DNA of 34,764 nucleotides from an uncultured Acidobacteriota bacterium (GCA_902826685.1 CADEFT010000028.1:72609-107372), one strand, 5' to 3'. Positions 1 to 8,325 are shown, numbered from the stretch's first letter. The notes: a model not told the origin generated them from the sequence alone. A program made the numbers and translations.

Positions 1-203
1 TGAATCCGCGGCTCCGGGCGAGGATACGCCGCTGGCCCTTCTCAAGCGTCCACCGTCGGCTGAAGGCTGGCACTCCAGAATGAATCTGCATCTTTGGCGA
101 GAATGCCCGGCCCACGCTCTTCGACGTGCACCGCCGGCATGCCGGAATGAATCCGCGTGTCTTCGGCGAGAGTGCGCCGCCACCGCCGGCTGACCGCCCG
201 CAC
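1..203. repeat. Degenerate tandem copies of the miaE 3' end
   Basis: No gene is seen here. The stretch contains at least three eroded copies of the last part of miaE, which lies immediately to the right on the minus strand. A core reading TGAATCCGCG, then CTTCGGCGAGAGTGC, occurs at about 147-175. A variant is at 81-106 (TGAATCTGCATCTTTGGCGAGAATGC, split here by description only) and another at 1-30. The matching functional sequence is at 229-290. A second short word, CCACCGCCGGCTGA, recurs at 50-63 and 180-193. Unit spacing is irregular, about 65-80 bases. The array runs off the left edge, so its full size and the next gene are unknown. The copies are too diverged to be an assembly duplication. 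Confidence 0.7.
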
Positions 204-806
204 CTACCGTGCCGATTCGACGCCGGAATGAATGCGCGGCCCCGGCGGCTGCGCTTCCAGAATCCGCGCTTCTTCGGCAAGCACACGCTGCCATCGCTCC
301 TCTACACCCGCCTTCGGCGCCACCTTGTAAGCCAGCCGCAGAAATACTTTGTAATGGCCGAGTTCGGAGGAGCACAGCGCCCGGTAGAACGTTTGCAGCT
401 CTTCGTCCCCGGAAGCGGCGGCGAGCACGGAGAAGCGCTCGCACGATCGCGCCTCGATGAGCGCCGAAACCAGCAGCCGGTCCACCACCTCGCCCGCCGA
501 TCCCTTGCGCACCAGCAGCCGCAGCTCATTGGCGTAGGGATTTTTATGGATGCGCTCCATGCGTCCGCCGCGCCGGACCAGCAGACGCGTCACCTGCGCC
601 AGATGGGCCGCCTCGTCGCGGGCGACCCCGGTCATCGTCTCCACCCAGCCCGGCACCCAATCGGCGGGCCAGCGCGTCATCAACTCCAAGGCGTTGTTGG
701 CGGCCTTCTTTTCAAGGAAGGCGTGATCCACCAGCAGCGCCAGAGGATCGGTGAGTACCGCGCGCCCCCACTCGATCGGCGTCGCCGAGTGCAGCGGCAG
801 TTCCAT
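204..806 (-). CDS. miaE: tRNA-(ms2io6A37) hydroxylase, MiaE-like
   Basis: This 200-residue protein resembles MiaE, the ferritin-like non-heme di-iron monooxygenase that hydroxylates the isopentenyl group of modified adenosine-37 in tRNAs reading U-starting codons. Recognisable parts are the early PLALLVDHAFLEKKAA helix, the first ExxH in VARDEAAH, the central EARSCERF helix, and the second ExxH in SSELGHYKVF. These Glu/His residues are the expected iron ligands. Length matches the family. The ATG at 806 overlaps the stop of the upstream SirB1/TPR gene in an ATGA arrangement, so translational coupling is likely. The C-terminal tail (EEARILEAQPPGPRIHSG) is the segment repeated in degraded form downstream. 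No miaA or miaB is in the window. Confidence 0.85.
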   Translation of the reverse strand: MELPLHSATPIEWGRAVLTDPLALLVDHAFLEKKAANNALELMTRWPADWVPGWVETMTGVARDEAAHLAQVTRLLVRRGGRMERIHKNPYANELRLLVRKGSAGEVVDRLLVSALIEARSCERFSVLAAASGDEELQTFYRALCSSELGHYKVFLRLAYKVAPKAGVEERWQRVLAEEARILEAQPPGPRIHSGVESAR

Positions 807-1666
807 CAGTTCATCCCGGCGAGCCAGCGATGCAGCCCCTTGAGCCGCTTCTCCACTTCCTCGCGATCCTTGGCCGCCGGGCAAAGCTCCAGGTAGCGCG
901 TGAGGTCGGCCGCCGCCTCGCGAAGGTGCCGCTCCTGCAGATTGAGGTAGCCTCGCTGCCGGTATTCCACGCCGTCGTCGGGACAGGCAACCACCAGCAG
1001 TTGCTGCACCTGCAGCGCCTTGGTCCAACCGCTGTTGCGCAGATAGGCCGCGCGCAGATTGTTCAACATGCGCAACGCCATCTGGCGTTTGCTCACCGGC
1101 TCCAGCGCTTCGAAGCTTTCCGAAAGATCCATGCCCGTCACGCGGCTCGCCAGCGCCAGACACTCTTCGGGCAGCATCAGGCGGCCGGAATGAAATGGAT
1201 CGATGTAGCTTTGGAACTGGCCGTCGTTGTACTCCACCAGAAAGTGGCCCGGCATGCCGATGCCCACCAGCGGGCGCTTCAACCGGCGGCCGATCTCGAT
1301 GTAGACCAGCGATAGCGTAATGGGAAGCCCGGTGCGCTCCATCAACACCTGGTTCAGGCAACTGTTCAGCGGACTGTAGTAGTCGCCCGAGTTGCCGCGA
1401 AAATCCAGCTCGTCGAACAAATACTCATTCAGCTTGCCGATGAAAGTGGGGCCATCGTCGCTTGGAGAGACGCGCTCGCCCAGTTCGGCGGCGTAGGAAT
1501 CGAGAAGGGAAAGCCAGGTATCGACAACCAGATCGGGAAACTCGATGGTGGCCAATTCCAGCGCCGCGACATCCAGAGAAACGTCCAGATCGTTCTCTGC
1601 GCCGGGCTTGGAAAGAATCTCGAGCAGTGCTTTCACACGATGGCTAGAATAGCATATTGCCTTCAT
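806..1666 (-). CDS. SirB1-type transglutaminase-fold protein with TPR tail
   Basis: The protein carries the SirB1/transglutaminase-like core 2 domain. Its signature is the run SPLNSCLNQVLMERTGLPI, then a SLVYIEIGRRL helix, GIGMPGHFLVEY, and a SYIDPFHSGRLM motif. A C-terminal TPR-like helical region follows (QRGYLNLQERHLREAAADL, then RYLELCP). Family members are cytosolic and their biochemical activity is not well established. I chose the ATG at 1666 because AGG lies a few bases upstream. A GTG at 1636 (VKALLEIL) is a possible alternative. The reading frame stays open further upstream to 2014, but that part is antisense to the VCBS gene and has no family similarity. It is coupled to miaE by a 1-base start/stop overlap. 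Confidence 0.8.
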   Translation of the reverse strand: MKAICYSSHRVKALLEILSKPGAENDLDVSLDVAALELATIEFPDLVVDTWLSLLDSYAAELGERVSPSDDGPTFIGKLNEYLFDELDFRGNSGDYYSPLNSCLNQVLMERTGLPITLSLVYIEIGRRLKRPLVGIGMPGHFLVEYNDGQFQSYIDPFHSGRLMLPEECLALASRVTGMDLSESFEALEPVSKRQMALRMLNNLRAAYLRNSGWTKALQVQQLLVVACPDDGVEYRQRGYLNLQERHLREAAADLTRYLELCPAAKDREEVEKRLKGLHRWLAGMN

Positions 1667-1676
1667 TTGCCTGATT

Positions 1677-2576
1677 TTGCTGCTTGCCGGAGCGCTTGGG
1701 GCGGCGCCGCGAAGCATCGCGCTGCCGAAGCAAATGCGCGGCGGCGCCGTCGAACGCGACGGCCGTTCCGCGATCGTCTGGGGCGAGGGCGTGTACCGCG
1801 TGCATCTGCGCACGGCCAGGGTGGAACGGCTTGCCGTGGGTTCGTTTCGCCAGGCCGGATGCGTGACCGCAAAGGGCCTGGTGCTCGAATCTGGCGGCAA
1901 CCTGGTGTGGCTCGCGGGTCCGAAGTACGATTCGATCTCCGTCATCGATACCGACGCCGAAATCGCCGATTGTCTGGAGGCGAGTCTGCTCGGCCGGCAC
2001 GGCATCCTGGTCACGTGGCGCGGTATGCAGGTGCGCCACTATTTTCCCGCCGCGCCGGGCGCCGCCCGCTGGCCCTATCGCGAAGTTTACTCCTTCTACA
2101 CGGCGTCCTATCAGGCGGGCTTGCTGCTCGGCGACGTGGATGGCGACGGGCGGCCCGACGTGGTCTGCGGTAACTATTGGATCCAGTCGCCCGAGGCCTA
2201 CGGCCTGCCGTGGCGGCTTCATGCCATCCACACCTGGAATGAAGAACCGATGTCGGCCCGCGTGAAGCTCGATTGGCTGCGGCCCGGAGTGCTCGGCGTT
2301 TGGCAGCGGGCGATGATACCCGCGCGGGTGGCAGTGTTTCAACAACCCGCCGGCGCAACACAACTTTGGAAGGAAGACCGGCGGGAGTCGGATGTTCCGC
2401 TGGTCTGGCGCGGTCTCGATCCAGTGGCCGTTGGCGCGGCCTGCATCGAAGCCTGGAACCTGAGAGACGCCATCGCATGCTTGGAACCAACCCGGCTTGT
2501 GCTCTCACCTCCTCCTCCGAATAAAAATAGGGCGGGCGCCCCCAGAAGGGACGCCCGCCCGTTGAGAGTGGAGTAG
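1677..2576 (+). CDS. Exported VCBS/FG-GAP-like protein, start uncertain
   Basis: The reading frame encodes a hydrophobic N-terminus (LILLLAGALGAAPRS) suggesting export, then a beta-propeller-like sequence with one clear VCBS/FG-GAP motif, LLLGDVDGDGRPDVVCGNYW, near residue 150. The Asp-rich loop in that motif is the usual calcium-binding type. No ATG is available. Candidate starts are TTG 1677, CTG 1671 or ATT 1656, with no good Shine-Dalgarno, and a TAG in frame lies at 1650-1652. An ATG at 1640 is in another frame. Either a non-AUG start is used or a small indel removed the proper one. The last 20 or so residues are proline/arginine-rich and cross the terminator hairpin of the convergent gene, so the true 3' end may also be altered. 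Function unknown. Confidence 0.6.
   Translation: MLLAGALGAAPRSIALPKQMRGGAVERDGRSAIVWGEGVYRVHLRTARVERLAVGSFRQAGCVTAKGLVLESGGNLVWLAGPKYDSISVIDTDAEIADCLEASLLGRHGILVTWRGMQVRHYFPAAPGAARWPYREVYSFYTASYQAGLLLGDVDGDGRPDVVCGNYWIQSPEAYGLPWRLHAIHTWNEEPMSARVKLDWLRPGVLGVWQRAMIPARVAVFQQPAGATQLWKEDRRESDVPLVWRGLDPVAVGAACIEAWNLRDAIACLEPTRLVLSPPPPNKNRAGAPRRDARPLRVE
2521..2560 (-). terminator. Rho-independent terminator of the PEP-CTERM gene
   Basis: A perfect 9-bp stem is formed by GGGCGGGCG at 2530-2538 and CGCCCGCCC at 2552-2560, with a 13-base loop. On the minus strand the stem is followed by TATTTTTATT, a proper U-tract. This places it as the terminator for the minus-strand gene ending at 2585. It lies inside the last codons of the convergent VCBS frame and has no U-tract for that strand. 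Confidence 0.85.
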
Positions 2577-2584
2577 GGGGAACT

Positions 2585-3313
2585 TTACTTGCGGCGCGCC
2601 AGGACGACCGCGGCCAACGCCAATCCGGCCAAGCCCAGCGTGCCGGGCTCCGGTGTATCCACGGCGGCGTTGCTGGTGGTCATGAGGGCGAAGGGCACGC
2701 TGATCTGGCGCTGCGTGGCGATGCCGTTGACCGTGTCGAGATAGATGGCGGCGTTGGCCGAAACCTGGTTCATGCTGATTTGCTCCAGATGGTTGACGGC
2801 GCGCACGACGTTGGCGTTAGTCCCTGTCAATCCATTGCCCGCGGCGGTGGAGCGAATCAGGCCCTGCAACAAACCGTCGCCGCCGTCATGAACGATGTCC
2901 CATACCGCCAACTGCAGACCCATGCCCGCCTCGTTGCCGCTAATGCCCAGCGACGAGGCGAGATTCCGTGTCGCGCCCAGACCGACCCAGTTCGAGTAGA
3001 GCCACGCCACGCGTCCGCCGTTGTTGATCGTGTCGAGCGACTGCGGTGTAACCTGGTAAGTCGAGTAAACCGAGATGTTATGAAATAAGTCGACGCACAA
3101 GGAGTCGTAGAAACCGCTCGAAGGCTGGCTGTCGAAGCGAACCTGGATGACGCCCGCCCAGCCGCCTATTTCCGATTGGCCACCGTTCTCGCTGAAGTAG
3201 AGCTTCCCGGCCCGATTGGCGAAATCGAGCGTATCGACGTCCATCGTGATGCTGCTGGCCGAGGCGGTCATCGCTCCCAGCAGGACGGTAGAGGCAATCA
3301 GTAAGTTGGTCAC
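2585..3313 (-). CDS. PEP-CTERM sorting-domain exported protein
   Basis: A 242-residue secreted protein with an N-terminal signal peptide (LLIASTVLLGAMTASASS) and a classic C-terminal PEP-CTERM tripartite signal: the motif PEPGTLGLAGL, a short hydrophobic helix and a terminal ARRK basic tail. Such proteins are recognised by an exosortase at the membrane and are usually surface or extracellular-matrix components. The middle region (AVWDIVHDGGDGL, LAWxWSNW-like stretches) resembles other acidobacterial and cyanobacterial PEP-CTERM proteins of unknown role. The start is a GTG at 3313 with weak ribosome binding, so the N-terminus is moderately certain. No exosortase gene lies in the window. A strong terminator follows the stop codon. 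Confidence 0.85.
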   Translation of the reverse strand: MTNLLIASTVLLGAMTASASSITMDVDTLDFANRAGKLYFSENGGQSEIGGWAGVIQVRFDSQPSSGFYDSLCVDLFHNISVYSTYQVTPQSLDTINNGGRVAWLYSNWVGLGATRNLASSLGISGNEAGMGLQLAVWDIVHDGGDGLLQGLIRSTAAGNGLTGTNANVVRAVNHLEQISMNQVSANAAIYLDTVNGIATQRQISVPFALMTTSNAAVDTPEPGTLGLAGLALAAVVLARRK

Positions 3314-3466
3314 GAGTCGAGTATGCGGCGGAACCGGCCCCGGGGGAATTCGGCAAAACCCTAAGGTATCAACCTGGAGTAATTTAGCAGGAACGCTCCC
3401 TGCTTCCGGTACTATTCCGGTCCATGGGCGGGGTACTTGCTCCGGCCGAGGCGGAGTACCTTCGGC

Positions 3467-4141
3467 CTACGGTTGAAAACGATAGCCAACACCATGGACC
3501 GTCAGGAAATGCCGCGGCTGTTCGGCCTCCGGTTCGAGTTTCTGGCGCAGCTTCACGACATGTGCGTCGACCGTGCGCGTGTTGGTCGCGTTTTCATACC
3601 CCCAAACCGAATGCAGGAGTAGCTCGCGGGTAAGTGGACGTTCCTGGTTCCGTAAGAAAAAGATCATCAGCTTGTATTCGGCCGGGGTCAGCTTGATCTC
3701 GGCCCCGTCGCGAAACACGGTGCGCCGTGCGGCGTCCACGTCGATGCCGGCGAAGCGAAAGGCATCGGCCGGTTCCGGAGCGCTGCGGCGCAGCACGGCC
3801 TTGATGCGGGCCAGAAGTTCCAGCCGGCCGAACGGCTTGACCACGTAATCGTCGGCGCCGGCCTCGAACAGCGACACCTTGTCGAACTCGGAATCGACGG
3901 CGGTGAGGATGACGATGGCTGTCTTGGGAAACTCGGCGCGAAGGCGGCGGCAGACCTCGGAACCGGGAAGGCCGGGCAGGCCGAGGTCGACAACGGCGAG
4001 GTCGAATGCTTTCTCGCGCGCCAGTTCAAGCCCGGCGATGCCGTTTGAGGCTTGCGACACATGGAAGTCCACTTGTTCGAGCATCAGGGCCACGGTGTCG
4101 CGCAAACTGTCGTCGTCGTCGATGATGAGAATCCGCTGCAT
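3467..4141 (-). CDS. OmpR/PhoB-family response regulator (orphan)
   Basis: Two-domain DNA-binding regulator. The receiver domain shows the acidic pocket in RILIIDDDDS, the phospho-acceptor Asp in LAVVDLGLPGLPG, the switch Thr in VILTAV and the Lys in YVVKPFG. The C-terminal winged-helix domain shows LTPAEYKLM, RELLLHSVWGY, the recognition helix TRTVDAHVVKLRQKL and the wing VHGVGYRF. It should bind DNA as a dimer when phosphorylated. The ATG at 4141 fits the start of the receiver domain; a TTG at 4165 is an alternative. No histidine kinase gene is adjacent on either side, so the partner is unknown. The 153-base gap to the PEP-CTERM gene holds a GC-rich imperfect inverted repeat near 3432-3460 without a U-tract. 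Confidence 0.92.
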   Translation of the reverse strand: MQRILIIDDDDSLRDTVALMLEQVDFHVSQASNGIAGLELAREKAFDLAVVDLGLPGLPGSEVCRRLRAEFPKTAIVILTAVDSEFDKVSLFEAGADDYVVKPFGRLELLARIKAVLRRSAPEPADAFRFAGIDVDAARRTVFRDGAEIKLTPAEYKLMIFFLRNQERPLTRELLLHSVWGYENATNTRTVDAHVVKLRQKLEPEAEQPRHFLTVHGVGYRFQP

Positions 4142-4223
4142 CGCCAATGCACGAATTTTAACCAATCAGGTGAAGCGTAATCGCCGTGCCGCGCATCCTG
4201 TACCATGGAGACAGGTACCCGAA

Positions 4224-4853
4224 ATGACCCTTCGTTATGCAGCGATCCTGGCCGCTTTGACGGCTTCGACACTGTTCGGACAGTACAAGACCAGCGCCGG
4301 CCAGGCTCTACCGGCCGAGGCTTCGGCTTTCGCCGCGGCGATTGGCGCGGGGGAGAGCATCAAGGTGACCGGGCCGGACGGAAAGACCTATTGCGAAGTG
4401 TGGCTCCGCGGATCGGCGCCCGCGGCGGGCAAGAACGAGGAAGAGGGTGTCACGCTCACCGGCGTCGCCCATGGCGCCCTGCTTGGCGTCATTCACTTCC
4501 CCGCCAAGGCCGCCGACCGGCGCGGCCAGGGCCTGAACCCCGGCTTCTACACGATGCGGTTGAGCTTCCATCCCGTCAATGGCGATCATCAGGGAGCGGC
4601 GCCGCAGCGCGACTTTGCCCTTCTGACACCCATCGCCGCCGATACCGACCCCGCCGCCACGCCCAACTTCGACACGCTGGTGGCGTGGAGCAAGAAAGCC
4701 TCCGGCACCCCGCACCCGGCCGTGCTCAGCATGTGGAAGGCCGATAGCGACTTTCAGCCCGGCTTCGCCAAGGTGGGCGAGGATTGGGTCCTGCAGGGTA
4801 AGGTCAACGGGCTGCAGATCGGCATTATTCTGATCGGCAAAGCGGAAGGCTAA
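4224..4853 (+). CDS. Exported hypothetical protein
   Basis: A 209-residue protein with a signal peptide (RYAAILAALTASTLFG, cleavage probably after FGQ) and no family I can name with certainty. The mature part looks like a soluble beta-rich domain. It includes DGKTYCEVWLRG near the start, a GVAHGALLGVIHFP strand pair, the stretch LNPGFYTMRLSFHPVNGDH, and an end that predicts strands (GLQIGIILIGK). The ATG at 4224 has GGAG 13 bases upstream. It is divergent from the response regulator across about 80 bases, so the two may share a control region, and the SDR gene follows 45 bases downstream on the same strand. Confidence 0.75.
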   Translation: MTLRYAAILAALTASTLFGQYKTSAGQALPAEASAFAAAIGAGESIKVTGPDGKTYCEVWLRGSAPAAGKNEEEGVTLTGVAHGALLGVIHFPAKAADRRGQGLNPGFYTMRLSFHPVNGDHQGAAPQRDFALLTPIAADTDPAATPNFDTLVAWSKKASGTPHPAVLSMWKADSDFQPGFAKVGEDWVLQGKVNGLQIGIILIGKAEG

Positions 4854-4898
4854 CGCAATTCCGCAACGCTTGGCCCCCCCGAAAAGCATCTACTCTTC

Positions 4899-6365
4899 GT
4901 GAGAGTTGCCATTGCGGGAGCTTCCGGTTACATCGGCGGGCGGCTTGCGCCGCGCCTGCTCGACGCCGGTCATGAAATTCTGTGCCTGGCGCGCAGTCCG
5001 GAAAAATTATCGAGCCGCGAATGGGCCTCGCTACCTGGCGCTGAGATCCGCAAATCCGATCTTGCCGATCAAGACTCTTTAGCCCGCGATCTCACAGGCT
5101 GCGACGCCGCCTATTACCTGGTTCATTCCATGAACTCCGCCTCGCAGCGGTATGCCGAGCAGGACCGCAAACTGGCACAGGTGTTCGCCGCCGCCGCGCG
5201 CCAGGCGGGTGTGAAGCGCATCCTCTACCTGGGCGGTCTCGGCGAGACCGGCGCCGGCCTGAGCAAGCATCTCTCTTCCCGCCGCGAAGTGGAAACGATT
5301 CTCGCCTCCACGGGTGTGCCCGTTACGGTGCTGCGCGCGGCGATGATCATCGGCTCGGGCTCCGCTTCGTTTGAAATCCTGCGCTACCTGGTGGAACGCC
5401 TGCCGGTGATGATCACGCCGCGCTGGGTCTCGACCCCATGCCAGCCCATCGCCGTGCGCAACGTGATCGGCTATCTGACCGGCGCCCTCACGGTGCCGGA
5501 AACCATTGGCGGCGTCTTCGATATCGGCGGCTCGGAAGTCATGCCATACCGCGACATCATGGATCTGATGGCGGCGGAGCTGAAGCTGCCGCGCCGCTGG
5601 ATTCTGCCCGTGCCCGTGCTGACGCCGCGGCTGAGCTCTTATTGGATCCACCTCATCACGCCGCTGAGTCACGACATCGCCAAGCCGCTGGCCGAAGGAT
5701 TGAAAAATCCCGTGGTGTGCCGTGAGGATCGCATTACGCGGCTCATCCCGCAGACCCTGCTGGGCGTGCGTGAGGCGATTCACGCCGCACTCGCAAAGAT
5801 GGCTTCGAACGAGGTGGAGACTTCCTGGTCGATGGCCGGGCCCATTGCCGGCGATCCGGATTGGGCGGGCGGCAAGGTCTTTCGCGATTCGCGCCAGGTC
5901 TCGATTCAGGCGCCCGCTTCCGCGGTCTTCCGCGCCGTGTGCCGCGTGGGCGGCGGGCATGGATGGTACGCGGCGGACTGGCTCTGGCACGTCCGCGGCT
6001 GGCTCGACCGTCTGTTTGGCGGCCCTGGATTGCGGCGCGGCCGGCGCAATCCGGAGCATGTCGGCTACGGCGAAGCGCTCGACTTCTGGCGTGTGGTGGG
6101 CATCGAAGGCGACCGACGGTTGACGCTGCGCGCGGAAATGAAGCTGCCTGGCGACGCGCTGCTCGAGTTCCGCATCGAGCCCGATGGCGCCGCCCGCTGC
6201 ACGCTCAGCCAGACGGCCCTGTTCCGTCCGCGCGGCTTGATGGGTCTGGCTTATTGGTATGCCGTGGTGCCGCTGCATCACATCGTCTTTGCCGGCATGC
6301 TGCGCGGCATCGAGCGCGAAGCTCTGCGCGCTTCCGCCGCCATCAACGCGGCTGCGGTGCGATGA
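4899..6365 (+). CDS. NAD(P)-binding SDR/NmrA-like protein with DUF2867 (YbjT-like)
   Basis: A 488-residue two-part protein. The N-terminal 300 residues are an atypical short-chain dehydrogenase/NmrA Rossmann domain with the dinucleotide-binding GASGYIGGRL at residues 6-15, the YYLVHSMN segment and KRILYLGGLGETG. The C-terminal part, from about residue 325, is a DUF2867 (START-like) domain with WYAADWLWHVRGWLD and LTLRAEMKLPGDALLEF. Length and order match E. coli YbjT. The substrate is unknown. The start is GTG at 4899 with no obvious Shine-Dalgarno. Its last 20 codons are part of the repeat unit that is duplicated in the following intergenic array. Confidence 0.85.
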   Translation: MRVAIAGASGYIGGRLAPRLLDAGHEILCLARSPEKLSSREWASLPGAEIRKSDLADQDSLARDLTGCDAAYYLVHSMNSASQRYAEQDRKLAQVFAAAARQAGVKRILYLGGLGETGAGLSKHLSSRREVETILASTGVPVTVLRAAMIIGSGSASFEILRYLVERLPVMITPRWVSTPCQPIAVRNVIGYLTGALTVPETIGGVFDIGGSEVMPYRDIMDLMAAELKLPRRWILPVPVLTPRLSSYWIHLITPLSHDIAKPLAEGLKNPVVCREDRITRLIPQTLLGVREAIHAALAKMASNEVETSWSMAGPIAGDPDWAGGKVFRDSRQVSIQAPASAVFRAVCRVGGGHGWYAADWLWHVRGWLDRLFGGPGLRRGRRNPEHVGYGEALDFWRVVGIEGDRRLTLRAEMKLPGDALLEFRIEPDGAARCTLSQTALFRPRGLMGLAYWYAVVPLHHIVFAGMLRGIEREALRASAAINAAAVR

Positions 6366-6698
6366 TTCGCGAGGCGCCGTTGCCGCTCTGGTGAAGAGTG
6401 TTCCGGTCAATTCGACCTGCATCGAGCGCGAGTCCAGCCGTCAACGAAGCGCGGTTGCCGCCGTGATGAGGAGTGTTGTTGTCGATTGGCCTGCATCGAG
6501 CGCGCTTCCGCCGTCAACGCGGCCTCGGTGCGATGATTCGCGAAGCGCGCCTGCCGGCATGGTGAAGCGTGTTGACGGCGATCAGCGTCCTGGCGGGAAC
6601 GCCGGCCGCAATCGGCAGGGCGGTGGGATTCGGTTCGTACAGATCGGGCGCTCGTGACGCGAATGCGACTGGTTGATCCAGCCGATATCGAACCGCCG
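6366..6698. repeat. Degenerate tandem copies of a convergent gene junction
   Basis: This gap between convergent genes contains no gene of its own. It is built from eroded copies of the junction: the last codons of the SDR gene (GCATCGAGCGCG, then TCCGCCGTCAACGCGG, then CGGTGCGATGA) followed by the antisense 3' end of the CocE hydrolase. The SDR-end words recur at 6421-6434 and 6492-6535. The hydrolase end recurs from 6514 to about 6690 and matches 6699-6910 closely over its first 130 bases, with deletions further on. A more eroded copy is at 6366-6403 and another at 6450-6475. Read on the minus strand, the 6514 copy still encodes AGVPARTLIAVNTLHH and ends in RIIAPRPR with a stop, as the real gene does. 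Confidence 0.85.
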
Positions 6699-8293
6699 TC
6701 AACGCGGCCGCGGTGCGATGATTCGCGAAGCGCGGCTGCCGCCGTGGTGAAGCGTGTTGACGGCGATCATCGTCCTGGCGGGAACGCCGGCCGTGATCGG
6801 CAGCGCGGTATTCGGATTCGGTTCGTACAGATCGGCCCCCGTCGCGCCGACCGTGATGCGAATCCGGTGACCCGGCTGAAATACCTGGCTGATCCAGCCG
6901 ATATCGAATCGCAGCAGCACAGGCTCGCCCGGTTTGAGCGGAACCTCTTTCTCGAACCCCTCGCGATACAGCGCCCGCTGGATACCGTCGAGCAGCAGAA
7001 TCGACCGTCCGTCGGGATGCACGTCGCTCAACCGCACGATGACGTCGGTATCGGGCGCCGTTGACGAAAGCCAAAGCTCGGCTTTCACCAGGCCCGTCCA
7101 TTCCACCGGCGCATCGAGCGCGGCCGTAGTGAACGTCTTCACATGCGGATGCCGCTCGTACCGGCTGCCATCCTGCGCGCCGGGAAACGCGCGGCCCGGA
7201 ATGGGCGCGGGGTTGTTGGGATCGCTGACGAATCCGGTCTTGCCCTCTCCCGGCACGCTCGAACTGAGCACGCCGCCCGATTGCAGAAACATGGGTGTTT
7301 GCACCGCCGGCACGGGCCAATCCTTGGCTTCGCGCCACGTGTTGGCGCCCATCACGTAATAGCGCACCGGCGCGTCGCGATCGACGCCGGTGGCCTTGCC
7401 CTTCAGGTGGAAATCGAACCAGCGGATCATGTGGCCCCAGACATCGAAGGAAGCGTTCGACGGGAATTCCAGATCGCCGATGGAGGGACCCTTGGCGCCG
7501 CCATGCAGCCACGGGCCGATAAGCAACTGCTGATGGCCCCGGGAATTGGCGCCGCCGCGATGCTGCCGCCCGATGAAGCTTTCAATCGAGCCCACGCTCA
7601 TGAAATCGAACCAACTGCCGACGCTGAACGCGGGCACGTTCATCTCGGGGAAATGGAGTGTGCAATCCTCGTCGCGCCAATAGTCGTCGTAGGTGGGATG
7701 GCGCAGCGTATCTTCGAGCCAGCGCAGCCCGTCCTTGGGATCGCGGCAGACTTCGAGCATGTTCAGAAACCGGCGTGGACGCGTGGTGCCTCCGCGGCGG
7801 TAGCCCAGGTGGAACAGGCTCAAACCGGTATCGGTCATGTACTGCGCCACCAGGTGCGGAGGCTGCGTCACGGCAAGGAAGTTTTGCGCGTAACCGGCCT
7901 GCGAGCCGCCGAACGTGCCGATCTTACCCGTCGACCAGGGTTGCTTTGCCAGCCACTCCACCGTGTCGTATCCGTCGCGAAGCTTCCCCCAGCCAAGCGC
8001 CCGGTAGCCGTCAAAGCCGCCTTCGGAAAGCTGTGTGCCCCGGAAGTTCTGCGCCGCCACGACGAAGCCCGCCTGCGCCAGACGCGCGTAATTGCGGCGG
8101 GAACCCGCCGAGCGCATGCTGGCATAACGCTGTTCGAGCAGCACCGGCCACGGACCTTGCCCCGCGGGAAGTAAAGGTAAATGGAAAGGCGCGTCCCGTC
8201 GCGCATCGGCGCCATGACGTGTTCTTCGCGCACTCCGCCAAGGTCGATGTCTTGCGCCAGGGCGGCGGCGAGCAGCAGACTCAGGATTGCCAT
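6699..8293 (-). CDS. CocE/NonD-family hydrolase, interrupted by a frameshift
   Basis: An exported X-prolyl dipeptidyl-peptidase-like alpha/beta hydrolase of the CocE/NonD family. It begins at ATG 8293 with a short signal peptide (MAILSLLLAAALAQ) and the family hallmark VMAPMRDGTRLSIYLYFPRG. It then changes frame at the CCCC run 8160-8163 and continues as QGPWPVLLEQRY, which aligns without loss of family residues. The nucleophile is the Ser in GTFGGSQAGY. The C-terminal jelly-roll domain holds VILRxSDVHPDGRS-like and LRFDIGWISQVFQPGHRIRI motifs. Adding one base to the run restores a protein of about 530 residues. The downstream frame alone spans 6699-8144. It is divergent from the peroxidase gene with 32 bases between starts. 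Its 3' end is copied in the adjacent array. Confidence 0.85.
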
Positions 8294-8325
8294 CTTAAGA
8301 GTTCATCCTATACGACGGCGCTACC

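Noticed and set aside
1..203. CRISPR or simple VNTR array
   Set aside because: Units differ in length and sequence, there are no unique spacers, and the words match the neighbouring gene's coding end.
3432..3460. Imperfect GC-rich inverted repeat as a terminator for the response regulator
   Set aside because: The stem is interrupted by a bulge and no U-tract follows, so it is not listed as a terminator.
5079..6422. A 447-codon minus-strand open frame
   Set aside because: Antisense to the YbjT-like gene, His/Arg-rich shadow sequence without any recognisable motif.
6514..7512. A 332-codon minus-strand open frame ending in the repeat copy
   Set aside because: Most of it is out of frame with the CocE hydrolase, whose frame carries all family motifs. 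Only its last 50 codons are meaningful, as a degraded copy of the hydrolase end.
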